A program made the position numbers and the translations under genes. The notes below the pieces were generated by a model. The model worked only from the letters and a program-made list of their open reading frames with translations. It was not told the DNA's origin and ran no database searches. Below are positions 1 through 6,536 of a stretch of 6,586 nucleotides of DNA, in pieces; position 1 is the stretch's first letter; the number at the start of each line of letters is the position of its first letter. Source of the DNA: Clostridiales bacterium (GTDB lineage: Bacteria > Bacillota > Clostridia > Oscillospirales > Oscillospiraceae). Location of the stretch: contig JAHZGF010000044.1 of NCBI GenBank assembly GCA_019420945.1, positions 1-6,586 of the forward strand, written 5' to 3'.

Positions 1-22
1 CTTAGAATTGTGCGGTATTGCC

Positions 23-1078
23 TTATATTTCTTCGTCAGCCAGAGCCTGTGCCTTTAGGCAAAGTTCGGCGGCCTTGAAAGCATGCTTCTGTGTCATGGC
101 AGTCTCGGTCCTGTCGATACAGTCCCGGATCAACCGGGTGAAAAAGGGAAACCCCACCTGTCCGGTGGCATCAAACCGAAATTCTCCCTTCCGGTTGGCC
201 CAATAAACCATGTTTTCCTGCTTTTTGTCAGCGGCCAGATCAATATATTTGCGCAGCTCAATATAACCGTCAGTGCCCAAGATGAAGGTGCGTCCATCTC
301 CCCAATTGCTCAAACCGTCCGGTGTGAACCAGTCTACCCGGAAGTAGCCGGTGGCGCCGTTGGAGGCGGCAGCTGTACATTCGCCGAAATCTTCGAACTC
401 CGGGTGGCCGGGATGGGCGTAGTTGGCTTTGTGGGCAAAGGTGATATCAGCATCTTCCGCTCCGGTAAAATATAGGAACTGTTCCAATTGGTGGCTTCCG
501 ATATCACAAAGAATGCCTCCACAACAGGCCTTTTGGTAGAACCAATCCGGCCGGGCGTTTCCCAGCCGGTGGGGGCCAAAGCCCTCCATATGCAGAACAC
601 GTCCAATCTCGCCCCGGCGAATCAGCTCATCGGCAAGCGTTGCAGCCTCGTTGTGCAGTCGTTCGGAATAATAGACCATATATTTCCGGCCGGTTTCCAC
701 CACGGCACGCCGGGCTGCGGCCAGCTGGTCCGGCGTGGTCATGGGGGCTTTGTCAACAAAGTAGTCCTTGCCTGCCGCCATGACGCGAAGCCCCAGCGGA
801 CAACGTTCGCTGGGAACCGCGGCGCTGACGATCAGGGAAATGTCGTGGGCATCCAGCAGCTCATCCAGACAGGATGCAGCATGAGCCTGCGGAAAGGCAC
901 TTTGGAATGCGGAAACTTTCTTCAAGTCCTCATCCCACACGCCCACCAGCTCCGCTCCGGCGTCCAGCAGGCCGTTCACCATGCCGTAAATATGTCCATG
1001 GGCCAATCCGGCCGCAGCAAACCGAAATTCTCCCGGCAATACTGTGGGGGTGGGCTTCGGGGGCAGATGCAGTTCCAT
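23..1078 (-). CDS. Gfo/Idh/MocA-family NAD(P)-dependent oxidoreductase
   Basis: This 351-residue protein looks like a cytoplasmic sugar or sugar-derivative dehydrogenase of the Gfo/Idh/MocA family. The N-terminal Rossmann half starts at about residue 18. Its dinucleotide loop reads AAAGLAHGHIYGM (21-33), a divergent GxAxxH form of the usual GxGxxG. The family's EKP-like motif appears as VDKAPMTT (108-115). The C-terminal half holds the catalytic-type stretch GGILCDIGSHQLEQFLYFTG (187-206), with Asp192 and His196 in the usual D-x-G-x-H positions. Length is normal for the family. I chose the ATG at 1078 because AAAGGAG lies 10 nt upstream; the in-frame ATG at 1099 overlaps that site and has none of its own. 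It is the last gene seen in the operon, 135 nt after the six-hairpin protein gene. The family assignment is firm. Substrate and direction of reaction are unknown; oxidation of a sugar released by the upstream enzyme is inference. Confidence 0.9.
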   Translation of the reverse strand: MELHLPPKPTPTVLPGEFRFAAAGLAHGHIYGMVNGLLDAGAELVGVWDEDLKKVSAFQSAFPQAHAASCLDELLDAHDISLIVSAAVPSERCPLGLRVMAAGKDYFVDKAPMTTPDQLAAARRAVVETGRKYMVYYSERLHNEAATLADELIRRGEIGRVLHMEGFGPHRLGNARPDWFYQKACCGGILCDIGSHQLEQFLYFTGAEDADITFAHKANYAHPGHPEFEDFGECTAAASNGATGYFRVDWFTPDGLSNWGDGRTFILGTDGYIELRKYIDLAADKKQENMVYWANRKGEFRFDATGQVGFPFFTRLIRDCIDRTETAMTQKHAFKAAELCLKAQALADEEI

Positions 1079-1088
1079 TTTATAGCAT

Positions 1089-1095
1089 CTCCTTT
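1089..1095 (-). promoter_or_regulatory. Ribosome binding site of the oxidoreductase gene
   Basis: AAAGGAG on the minus strand, 10 nt before the ATG at 1078. It decides the start, because the upstream in-frame ATG at 1099 sits against this site rather than behind one. Confidence 0.75.
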
Positions 1096-1151
1096 GCATT
1101 TTGCGGGGAAGGGGGGAGCTGTTTCCTCTCTGTCCCCGCCCTTAAGGCTTC

Positions 1152-1159
1152 AAACGTTT
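1152..1159. promoter_or_regulatory. AAACGTTT palindrome, possible operator
   Basis: AAACGTTT is a perfect 8-bp palindrome with a central CG, in the spacer between the six-hairpin and oxidoreductase genes. CG-centred palindromes are typical operators of LacI-family sugar regulators. This one is short, its flanks match poorly, and I see no clear promoter beside it, so the call is weak. The rest of the spacer (1079-1213) holds the larger palindrome at 1165-1198, a ribosome binding site, and a 7-bp inverted repeat GCGGGGA/TCCCCGC (1103-1109 and 1133-1139) of unknown meaning. Confidence 0.2.
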
Positions 1160-1164
1160 AAGAC

Positions 1165-1198
1165 GCCGCCGCACAGAACAGCTGTTCTGTGCGGCGGC
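1165..1198. terminator. 34-bp perfect palindrome, terminator-like or attenuator hairpin
   Basis: The half-site GCCGCCGCACAGAACAG is followed directly by its exact reverse complement: 17 bp per arm with no mismatch. As RNA this folds into a very stable hairpin with a roughly 4-nt loop. It begins 15 nt after the stop codon of the six-hairpin protein gene. On the minus strand the tail is only weakly T-rich (GTCTTAAACGTTT). The clean run, CTTTTT, follows the stem on the plus strand. It may act in both directions, or only partly block minus-strand read-through and so lower expression of the oxidoreductase. Confidence 0.65.
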
Positions 1199-1213
1199 TG
1201 CTTTTTATGGATT

Positions 1214-3109
1214 TCACAGCATCAGTGCAAAGATGCCGCCCTGTACGCTGCGGGCGATAAAGGCCACATAGCGTCCGGTTTTGGTGTCGTACCAATCGGA
1301 GAAGGGGACGCGGGATGTGGTTTCCCGCAGTTCCTTCGCAATGGGCGCGATCAATGCGGTGCGAACGGCCGCGTCGTCCGCCATGCGGGCCGTCCAGCAG
1401 ATCCAGTCCGACTTGGTATAATCGGCGCGGGAATCCAGCGGCAGACCGTAGGTGTTGATGCGGGGCAGGTAGCTGGCAGTCTCCGCCGCGTAAAAACTCT
1501 CCGGCATTAGGCCGAGACCCAGCACCTTATCCCACAGCAGGTTGTATTTCATGCTCCAGCCCTGGCCGTCCAGCGTCAGAGGCGTATTGCCCTTGTCGCC
1601 GATTTTCTCCAGCAGATGCTCCGCCATGGTCTTAGCCTGTTTCGCATAGGACTCCTCGCCGGTCAGGCGGGCATAGCAGGCCACGCCGATGATGGCCTTG
1701 GCGGCCAGGTTCACGTTGTGGGCCAGATGCCCGGCAAAGTCATCGGTGCAAAGCTGTTCGTCGGGGTCCTCCCCGTATTTTACAAGGTACTGCACCCAGG
1801 TGTCCAGCAGGGAGCGATACTGCTTGGCCAGCGCGGGGTCTGCGCCAAAGGCGCGGCCTGCCTCCAGCATGATGAGCATATTGCCGCATTCTTCCACCGG
1901 CATCTGATAGCGGACGTCCCACACATCGGTCCCGGCGGGATAAAGGTAGTAGGGCGGATAGCTCTCCCTCTGACCGACGTGCCTGCGGGCGGCATAGACC
2001 TGGCCGGTGGCCAGAGGATAGCGGCCCACATCGTGGGGGGCAAAATCCTCGGTCCACACCGGCATAGAGGCAAATTCCAACACGGGCCGGCACAGAGCGT
2101 TGACCAGCTCCGGGCAATACTTCAGAAAAATCGGGATGGAAGGATAGCTCACATCCACGGTGCCGATGCAGCCGTTGGAGTCGTTCTCTTTGGAGAGAAA
2201 CGCCATCTCGCCCGCCGGCGTGGCAATCAGCTTGTGGGCGGCAAAGGTGTGGCGCCACGCAGCGTTGACGAGCCGCTCGTAGTCCTCGCCCGCCGCGTTG
2301 CGGGCATCCTCCGCCAGCCGCGCGTCCAGCCGGGCGCAGTCGTTCAGGATCGTGTCAAAATGTTCCTGCACACAACGGATCGCATCGGTGATCTGCCGGC
2401 CATCCCGGCGGTACCAGGGCTTGCACAGATCGCCGAAATAGTTGATAGAGGCGATGTCATCGTAGGCGATGATGAGCTGCGCAGCAGGACCGCCCGCTGA
2501 GAGAGAGCAGCAGGTCTGCAGGCCGTCGCCCACAAGCGTGGTCTCGCCGTCGGCGCTCAGGTACAGATAGCCCCAGTCGATGGTCGAATGGTCGGCGGAG
2601 TGGCTCAGCGGCTTCTGGGTAGTCTGCCCGCACCAGGCGGTACTTTTGCCGTTGAGAACAAAAGACGCGCCGGACATGGCGGGGCGGATATCTCCATCAT
2701 AGCACAGCCGGTCGGACAGATGCAGTTTCACGCGAACGTCATGCTCTGCGCCATCCAGAGAAACTGCGGACAGCGTCACCAGGGTGACGGGCATGCTGAG
2801 CAGATCCAGATCCTGCGGAAGAGCCGGCGAAGCAAAACAGGTCTCAAGCCGCACGCCGGCAAATTCACTGGTAAAACAGGTACGGGTGGCTGTCACCTTT
2901 AGCTCAGTCAGGTCGGCCTCGGGCTCGGGGCCCGCACCGAGAAAGCGGCAGGCCGCGCCGTCTACGGTCAGCACGCCGCGAATCGGCTTTGCGGGGCCGC
3001 TCCAGTGGCAGGCGTCTGTTTGGGTCATGGTGTCTGCGGGCATCCAAATGGAAAGGTATGGGTCGGACGCCAGCAGAGGGATTGCAGGGAGCCGGTCAAT
3101 ACAAGGCAT
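1214..3109 (-). CDS. Glutaminase A-like six-hairpin (DUF5127/DUF4965/DUF1793) protein, cytoplasmic
   Basis: This 631-residue protein belongs to the family named after fungal glutaminase A. The N-terminal part begins LLASDPYLSIWMPAD (12-26) and looks beta-rich to about residue 230 (DUF5127-like). The later part matches the alpha/alpha six-hairpin region (DUF4965 and DUF1793-like). Recognisable blocks are SKENDSNGCIGTVDVSYPS (306-324), FAPHDVGRYP (356-365), MPVEECGNML (403-412), CTDDFAGHLAHNVNLAAKAI (454-473), WSMKYNLLWDKVLGLGLMP (518-536), YGLPLDSRADYTKSDW (554-569) and a C-terminal ARSVQGG. Likely catalytic acids are among Glu406/Glu407 and Asp456/Asp457, by conservation as I remember it. The protein seems full length. 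It has no signal peptide, unlike secreted fungal and many Bacteroidetes relatives, so it probably works in the cytoplasm on imported material. The start has AAGGAGG 8 nt upstream. It follows the second permease gene by 33 nt. Family call is firm; glutaminase activity is doubtful, and a glycoside hydrolase-like role is equally possible from context. Confidence 0.88.
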   Translation of the reverse strand: MPCIDRLPAIPLLASDPYLSIWMPADTMTQTDACHWSGPAKPIRGVLTVDGAACRFLGAGPEPEADLTELKVTATRTCFTSEFAGVRLETCFASPALPQDLDLLSMPVTLVTLSAVSLDGAEHDVRVKLHLSDRLCYDGDIRPAMSGASFVLNGKSTAWCGQTTQKPLSHSADHSTIDWGYLYLSADGETTLVGDGLQTCCSLSAGGPAAQLIIAYDDIASINYFGDLCKPWYRRDGRQITDAIRCVQEHFDTILNDCARLDARLAEDARNAAGEDYERLVNAAWRHTFAAHKLIATPAGEMAFLSKENDSNGCIGTVDVSYPSIPIFLKYCPELVNALCRPVLEFASMPVWTEDFAPHDVGRYPLATGQVYAARRHVGQRESYPPYYLYPAGTDVWDVRYQMPVEECGNMLIMLEAGRAFGADPALAKQYRSLLDTWVQYLVKYGEDPDEQLCTDDFAGHLAHNVNLAAKAIIGVACYARLTGEESYAKQAKTMAEHLLEKIGDKGNTPLTLDGQGWSMKYNLLWDKVLGLGLMPESFYAAETASYLPRINTYGLPLDSRADYTKSDWICWTARMADDAAVRTALIAPIAKELRETTSRVPFSDWYDTKTGRYVAFIARSVQGGIFALML

Positions 3110-3117
3110 AAAATGTG

Positions 3118-3124
3118 CCTCCTT
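3118..3124 (-). promoter_or_regulatory. Ribosome binding site of the six-hairpin protein gene
   Basis: AAGGAGG on the minus strand, 8 nt before the ATG at 3109. This near-perfect site in the 33-nt gap after the second permease suggests well-initiated, independent translation of the enzyme within the operon. Confidence 0.8.
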
Positions 3125-3142
3125 GTCTATCGTTGATGAGAA

Positions 3143-4006
3143 TCAGCCTTTCAGGCCCTGGATGGAGATGCCTTCCACCAGATTTTTCTGGAAGAAGAAG
3201 AAGAGGACCAGTATCGGCACCAGCGAGGCTGCGGACATGGCAAAGGTAGCGCCGTAATCCGACATGGAGCTGTCGTTGAACATCTTCAGCGCATATGCGA
3301 CGGTGTAGGTTTCCGGTTTGTTCAGGTAAAGCAGAGCGCCCATGAAATCCTCCCAGCTGGACATGAAGGTCAGCACGGCAACCGTTACCAGCGAAGGCAC
3401 GATCATGGGGACAATGATACGGAAAAATACACCGTACCAGCTGCATCCGTCGATTTTGGCCGCTTCGTCCATATCACGGGGAATGCCGCGAATGAACTGC
3501 ATGATGAGGAAGATATTGAACCCGCTGGCAAAGAAGGAGGGAACGATCATGGGAAGATAGGTACCCACCCAGCCCATGCTGTTGAACAGCACAAAGCGCG
3601 GGATCATCATAACCTGGCCGGGCAGCATCATGGTGACGACCATCAGCACGAACCAGATATTGCGGCCCTTGAATTTGATACGCGCAAGGCCGAAAGCGAC
3701 AAGCGCGGAGGAGGCCATCATGCCCACGGCAGACAGAAGCGCTACCAAAAGTGAATTTGAGAAAAAAGTTGTGAACGTATAACCTCCGAAGCCTTTCCAG
3801 CCGTTGATATAATGCTCCAGTGTAAAGTTTTCGGGGAACAATGACGTAGCGGTGGAAAAAATGTCACCGTTGGGTTTAAAAGAAGAGGCCACCAGCCACA
3901 GAACCGGGTACAGCATCAGGAAGCTGACGACGATCATCAGAGCGTGGTAAAAAAAGGTGCCGAGCTTGCGCTGTGCGGAAAAGCTATGTGTGATAGATTT
4001 GATCAT
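3143..4006 (-). CDS. Carbohydrate ABC transporter permease, MalG/AraQ type
   Basis: This 287-residue inner-membrane protein is one half of the channel of a CUT1-type sugar importer. About six hydrophobic segments are visible (near 19-42, 82-106, 116-138, 149-170, 201-218 and 254-273). The cytoplasmic EAA loop that docks the ATPase reads DEAAKIDGCSWYGVFFRIIV (180-199). The C-terminus, SIQGLKG, fits the conserved VKG-like ending of MalG-type permeases. I chose the ATG at 4006: GGAAGGAAGG lies 10 nt upstream, whereas an in-frame ATG at 4033 would overlap the previous gene and lacks a good ribosome site. It starts 7 nt after the stop of the partner permease, so the two are probably translationally coupled. 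Role is firm; the transported sugar is unknown. Confidence 0.95.
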   Translation of the reverse strand: MIKSITHSFSAQRKLGTFFYHALMIVVSFLMLYPVLWLVASSFKPNGDIFSTATSLFPENFTLEHYINGWKGFGGYTFTTFFSNSLLVALLSAVGMMASSALVAFGLARIKFKGRNIWFVLMVVTMMLPGQVMMIPRFVLFNSMGWVGTYLPMIVPSFFASGFNIFLIMQFIRGIPRDMDEAAKIDGCSWYGVFFRIIVPMIVPSLVTVAVLTFMSSWEDFMGALLYLNKPETYTVAYALKMFNDSSMSDYGATFAMSAASLVPILVLFFFFQKNLVEGISIQGLKG

Positions 4007-4013
4007 CTCTGTT

Positions 4014-4937
4014 TTACCTTCCTTCCGATTCATAATAAACCCAGGCGCTGGAGGAGCGGAAAATCAGAGCCGTAAAGAAAGCGATGATCAGCAGCATGAA
4101 CCAAGCCATGGCGCTTCCGTAGCCCATCTCGAACTGATTAAAGGCCTTGTTGTACAGATGAACTCCATAATACAGCGTGGTGTTCAGCGGTTTGCCCTTG
4201 GTGATCAGGTAGCTGGAGTTGAACGCCTGGAAAGCGCCGATCACCTGGTTGATGAGGTTGAAGAAGATAATGGGGGTCAGCAGAGGAAGCGTAATGGAAA
4301 AGAATCGGCGCACAGGGCCGGCGCCGTCCACGATGGCGGCTTCATAATAGCTTGACGGGATGTTTTTAATGGCCGCCAGAAAAATCAGCATCGAGGAGCC
4401 GAACTGCCAGACGCCCAGCGCAATGAGCGTCCCCAGCGCGGTTTTGGGATTGCCAAGCCATGCCGTCTCATCCGGAAGGCCGAAGAAGCCCAAAATTTGA
4501 TTGATGACACCCTTGGGTGAAAACAGCTGCTTCCACAGCAGAGCGATGGCAACGCTGCCGCCCATCAGCGAGGGGATATAGAACGCCGCGCGGTAGAAAC
4601 TGGTCACGCGGGTCGCACGGGCCAGGACCATGGCTACAAGCAGGGCAACCGTCAGTTTGACAGGTACTTGGATGAGGGCAAACTTGAAGGTTACCTTAAA
4701 AGAGGTCCAGAACAGCTCGTCCTCAAAAAACATCTCTTTGAAGTTTGCAAGTCCCACCCATTTGGGGTCGGACAAGACGTTGTACTTCGTAAATGCCAGA
4801 TACAGCGAGGTAAAGAACGGAATGGCGGTAAATACGACGAGACCGATGATAAAAGGAAGGATAAACACGTACCCCGCCACATTGTCCCGATCCAGCAAAG
4901 TGCCGCATTTGTGTTTGAGACCGGTGTTTTTCGTCAT
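4014..4937 (-). CDS. Carbohydrate ABC transporter permease, MalF/UgpA type
   Basis: This 307-residue protein is the other membrane half of the sugar importer. A short cytoplasmic N-terminus (1-20) leads into a first membrane segment, YVFILPFIIGLVVFTAIPF (23-41). Further segments lie near 82-106, 116-137, 166-190, 214-238 and 272-294. The EAA loop reads YYEAAIVDGAGPVRRFFSIT (197-216), followed by LPLL, with the conserved Gly205 and the LP pair (217-218). The ATG at 4937 has AAAGGAG 8 nt upstream. An in-frame ATG at 5015 would add 26 residues encoded through a strong hairpin, with only a poor ribosome site, so I rejected it. The gene lies 164 nt after the binding-protein gene and just before its partner. 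Family and role are firm; substrate is unknown. Confidence 0.95.
   Translation of the reverse strand: MTKNTGLKHKCGTLLDRDNVAGYVFILPFIIGLVVFTAIPFFTSLYLAFTKYNVLSDPKWVGLANFKEMFFEDELFWTSFKVTFKFALIQVPVKLTVALLVAMVLARATRVTSFYRAAFYIPSLMGGSVAIALLWKQLFSPKGVINQILGFFGLPDETAWLGNPKTALGTLIALGVWQFGSSMLIFLAAIKNIPSSYYEAAIVDGAGPVRRFFSITLPLLTPIIFFNLINQVIGAFQAFNSSYLITKGKPLNTTLYYGVHLYNKAFNQFEMGYGSAMAWFMLLIIAFFTALIFRSSSAWVYYESEGR
4017..4026 (-). promoter_or_regulatory. Ribosome binding site of the second permease gene
   Basis: GGAAGGAAGG on the minus strand, inside the last codons of the first permease gene and 10 nt before the ATG at 4006. It supports that start over the one at 4033 and points to coupled translation of the permease pair. 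Confidence 0.7.
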
Positions 4938-4945
4938 GACAACGG

Positions 4946-4952
4946 CTCCTTT
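4946..4952 (-). promoter_or_regulatory. Ribosome binding site of the first permease gene
   Basis: AAAGGAG on the minus strand, 8 nt before the ATG at 4937. It sets the start of the permease and excludes the longer in-frame reading from 5015. Confidence 0.75.
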
Positions 4953-4980
4953 CACAGATTTTGGGGAAACTTTAAGAAAC

Positions 4981-5005
4981 GCGCCGAAGGAGCTCCCTTC
5001 GGCGC
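4981..5005 (-). terminator. Attenuator-like hairpin between binding-protein and permease genes
   Basis: GCGCCGAAGG and CCTTCGGCGC form a perfect 10-bp, GC-rich stem around a 5-nt loop. On the minus strand the stem is followed by GTTTCTTAAAGTTT, a moderate T-rich tail, so partial termination or a block to 3' exonuclease is plausible. In other sugar importers (the malE-malF gap is the textbook case) such hairpins keep binding-protein mRNA more abundant than permease mRNA. That role here is inference. Confidence 0.6.
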
Positions 5006-5029
5006 GATAGAGCATCGTATCTTTGTATA

Positions 5030-5062
5030 CCGGTCCGGCCTTATGGAGAACGCCGGACCCGG
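5030..5062 (-). repeat. Inverted repeat in the binding-protein/permease spacer
   Basis: GGTCCGGC (5032-5039) pairs with GCCGGACC (5052-5059) around a 12-nt loop. Two more base pairs are possible beyond a one-base bulge. There is no T-rich tail on the minus strand, so it is more likely an mRNA-stabilising structure than a terminator. It lies between the hairpins at 4981-5005 and 5085-5099. Confidence 0.55.
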
Positions 5063-5084
5063 ATGATGCGGCTCAGACGCCTTT

Positions 5085-5099
5085 GGCCTTGTAAAGGCC
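5085..5099 (-). repeat. Short hairpin just after the binding-protein stop codon
   Basis: GGCCTT (5085-5090) pairs with AAGGCC (5094-5099) around a 3-nt loop, starting 2 nt after the stop codon. It is the first of three stem-loops in the spacer when read in the direction of transcription. Confidence 0.45.
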
Positions 5100-5101
5100 G
5101 T

Positions 5102-6436
5102 TTATTCCGCAGCCAGAATCGCGTTTGCTTCATCCATGAACTGCTGGGCAGCCGTTTCCAGATCGGTGATCTCGCCGTAGCGGACCTGATCGGAGTACTG
5201 AGTCAGTAGATCGGAGACTTTGCTGTGCGCCGCAGGATCGGGATTCATCAGCGGGGAAGCCATCTCCGGCTGGCTGACATAGTCGATGAACTCAACAACT
5301 TCCTCGCTGACGTCATCCAGCGTAGGAGCAACATATTCGCGCATCTTGGAGGAAATGGGAACCGCGCGCTCGATGCCGACAATGTCGTAGCAGGCTTCAT
5401 TGTTGGCAAAGAAGTTGATAAAGCGGATCGCGGCATCTTTCACGTCGCTGTCGGCGCCCACGCACCAGAACATGGCGGGTTTAAGGTAAGTAGCAGAAGC
5501 GGTGGCGTCGTCGCGGTTGGGAATCATGACCATGCTGATATCCTTACCTGTGGCATCGCGGTACGCCTGCAGCTCGTTGGAGTTCTGATAGCGGCTCCAG
5601 GAATCCGATACCATGGAATCAAAGGCGGTGGTAGCAGTCTCTTCGCCGATCATCAAGCCCCAGCCTTCCTCTTGAGACTGTACGGCCAGCTCCCACATAT
5701 CCACGACATACTTTGGATCGTCAAAGCCCAGCGCGGAGGCATCTTCGTTGTAAAGGTTCAGGCCATAGTTGCGCACGATAAAGCGCAGGTTATCGGCAGA
5801 GCAGCTCGTCACGAACGTGTCGCGCAGGCCGGTGGCCTCGTAGACTTTCTTGGAAACCTCGATATACTCGGACATTGTGGGATTCATCGGCAAGCTCAAG
5901 CCCAACTCATCCAAAATGTCCTTGCGATACAGCATAACAGGCGCATTCGTACCAGTAGAGATCGCGTAGACTTTGCCGTCCACTGTGCCGGAGTCCAGAA
6001 TATTCTGCTCTACGTTGCTCATATCCAGGCTGCCGTCGGCAATATAGCTGCTCAAATCGGCGGTAACGCCGTTTTCTACATATTCCGCCAGCTTGGCGTA
6101 GTCCATCTGGAACACGTCGGGCGTCTGACCGCCTGCAACCTGAGCGGGAAGCTTGGTCCAGTAGCCGTCCCAGTCGGAGTAGTCCATGACCACGTCGATG
6201 TCGGGATTCAGCTCCTCAAATTTTTCCAGCATCTCAGTCGTCATTTCATGGCGCGTCTGAGAACCCCACCACAGAACGTTCAGGGTGGTCTTGCCTTCGG
6301 CGCCGGATGCGGTGTTGGCGCTGGTGCCGGTACTGGCAGCGGCCTGTGAGCCGCTGGAGGCAGAACCGCTGCAGCCGGTAATGACGCCGGAAAGCATCAA
6401 CGCGGCGCACAGGGTAGCGATTATTTTCTTCTTCAC
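5102..6436 (-). CDS. Extracellular sugar-binding lipoprotein of an ABC importer
   Basis: This 444-residue protein is the substrate-binding subunit of the importer, anchored to the outer face of the membrane. A lysine-rich start (KKK) and hydrophobic stretch lead to a lipobox, VITGC, with Cys22 as the lipidated residue. A Ser/Ala/Thr/Gly-rich linker follows to about residue 48. The mature domain begins LNVLWWGSQTRHEMTTEMLE (52-71) and continues with AQVAGGQTPDVFQMDYAKLA (98-117), typical of the UgpB/MalE-like sugar-binding class. I chose the GTG at 6436: GGAGGTG lies 9 nt upstream and the lipoprotein signal begins exactly there. The frame extends to an ATG at 6517, but those 27 residues would bury the signal and fall in the structured leader. 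It is the first gene after the promoter. Family firm; ligand unknown, although Trp56, Trp57 and Trp89 could stack on sugar rings. Confidence 0.95.
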   Translation of the reverse strand: MKKKIIATLCAALMLSGVITGCSGSASSGSQAAASTGTSANTASGAEGKTTLNVLWWGSQTRHEMTTEMLEKFEELNPDIDVVMDYSDWDGYWTKLPAQVAGGQTPDVFQMDYAKLAEYVENGVTADLSSYIADGSLDMSNVEQNILDSGTVDGKVYAISTGTNAPVMLYRKDILDELGLSLPMNPTMSEYIEVSKKVYEATGLRDTFVTSCSADNLRFIVRNYGLNLYNEDASALGFDDPKYVVDMWELAVQSQEEGWGLMIGEETATTAFDSMVSDSWSRYQNSNELQAYRDATGKDISMVMIPNRDDATASATYLKPAMFWCVGADSDVKDAAIRFINFFANNEACYDIVGIERAVPISSKMREYVAPTLDDVSEEVVEFIDYVSQPEMASPLMNPDPAAHSKVSDLLTQYSDQVRYGEITDLETAAQQFMDEANAILAAE

Positions 6437-6445
6437 TTTAGAGAG

Positions 6446-6452
6446 CACCTCC
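6446..6452 (-). promoter_or_regulatory. Ribosome binding site of the binding-protein gene
   Basis: GGAGGTG on the minus strand, 9 nt before the GTG at 6436. It supports a GTG start and rules out the upstream ATG at 6517, which lies on the far side of the leader hairpin. Confidence 0.85.
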
Positions 6453-6471
6453 GTATGATTTGTGATATAGG

Positions 6472-6518
6472 GATGAGCGGAAACACAGCCCGCTCGCGGA
6501 AGATGCGTTTGGCTCATC
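6472..6518 (-). promoter_or_regulatory. Inverted repeat in the 5' leader, folded leader or operator
   Basis: GATGAGC (6472-6478) and GCTCATC (6512-6518) are exact complements. Just inside them AAAC (6481-6484) pairs with GTTT (6507-6510), and the core contains CCGC/GCGG (6490-6493 and 6496-6499). Transcribed, this would be one long stem-loop 19 nt upstream of the ribosome binding site. It could be an mRNA-stability element or a regulator target. It matches no riboswitch class I recognise. Confidence 0.4.
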
Positions 6519-6536
6519 TCTATTCGCGATATCCAT

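Noticed and set aside
488..1510. 340-codon plus-strand open frame
   Set aside because: It is antisense to two conserved genes, starts with TTG without a ribosome site, and runs straight through the 34-bp palindrome. The translation has no recognisable domain.
1616..2500. 294-codon plus-strand open frame
   Set aside because: Antisense to the six-hairpin protein gene, rich in His/Gly/Arg, with no family match. The minus-strand reading has many conserved blocks over the same bases.
1214..3109. Reading the locus as a glutamine-utilisation operon
   Set aside because: The transporter is of the carbohydrate CUT1 type, and no amino-acid permease, glutamate dehydrogenase or nitrogen regulator is present. 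The glutaminase name alone is not enough.
4938..5015. N-terminal extension of the first permease from the ATG at 5015
   Set aside because: The 26 extra residues are encoded through a strong hairpin and precede a good ribosome site with an ATG at 4937. MalF-type permeases usually start close to the first membrane segment.
5225..6349. 374-codon plus-strand open frame
   Set aside because: It lies wholly opposite the binding-protein gene, starts with GTG, and reads as low-complexity His/Val/Gly-rich sequence with no known motif. It is a by-product of GC-rich codon use on the other strand.
6437..6517. N-terminal extension of the binding protein from the ATG at 6517
   Set aside because: It would put 27 residues before a textbook lipoprotein signal that starts at a GTG with a GGAGGTG site 9 nt upstream.
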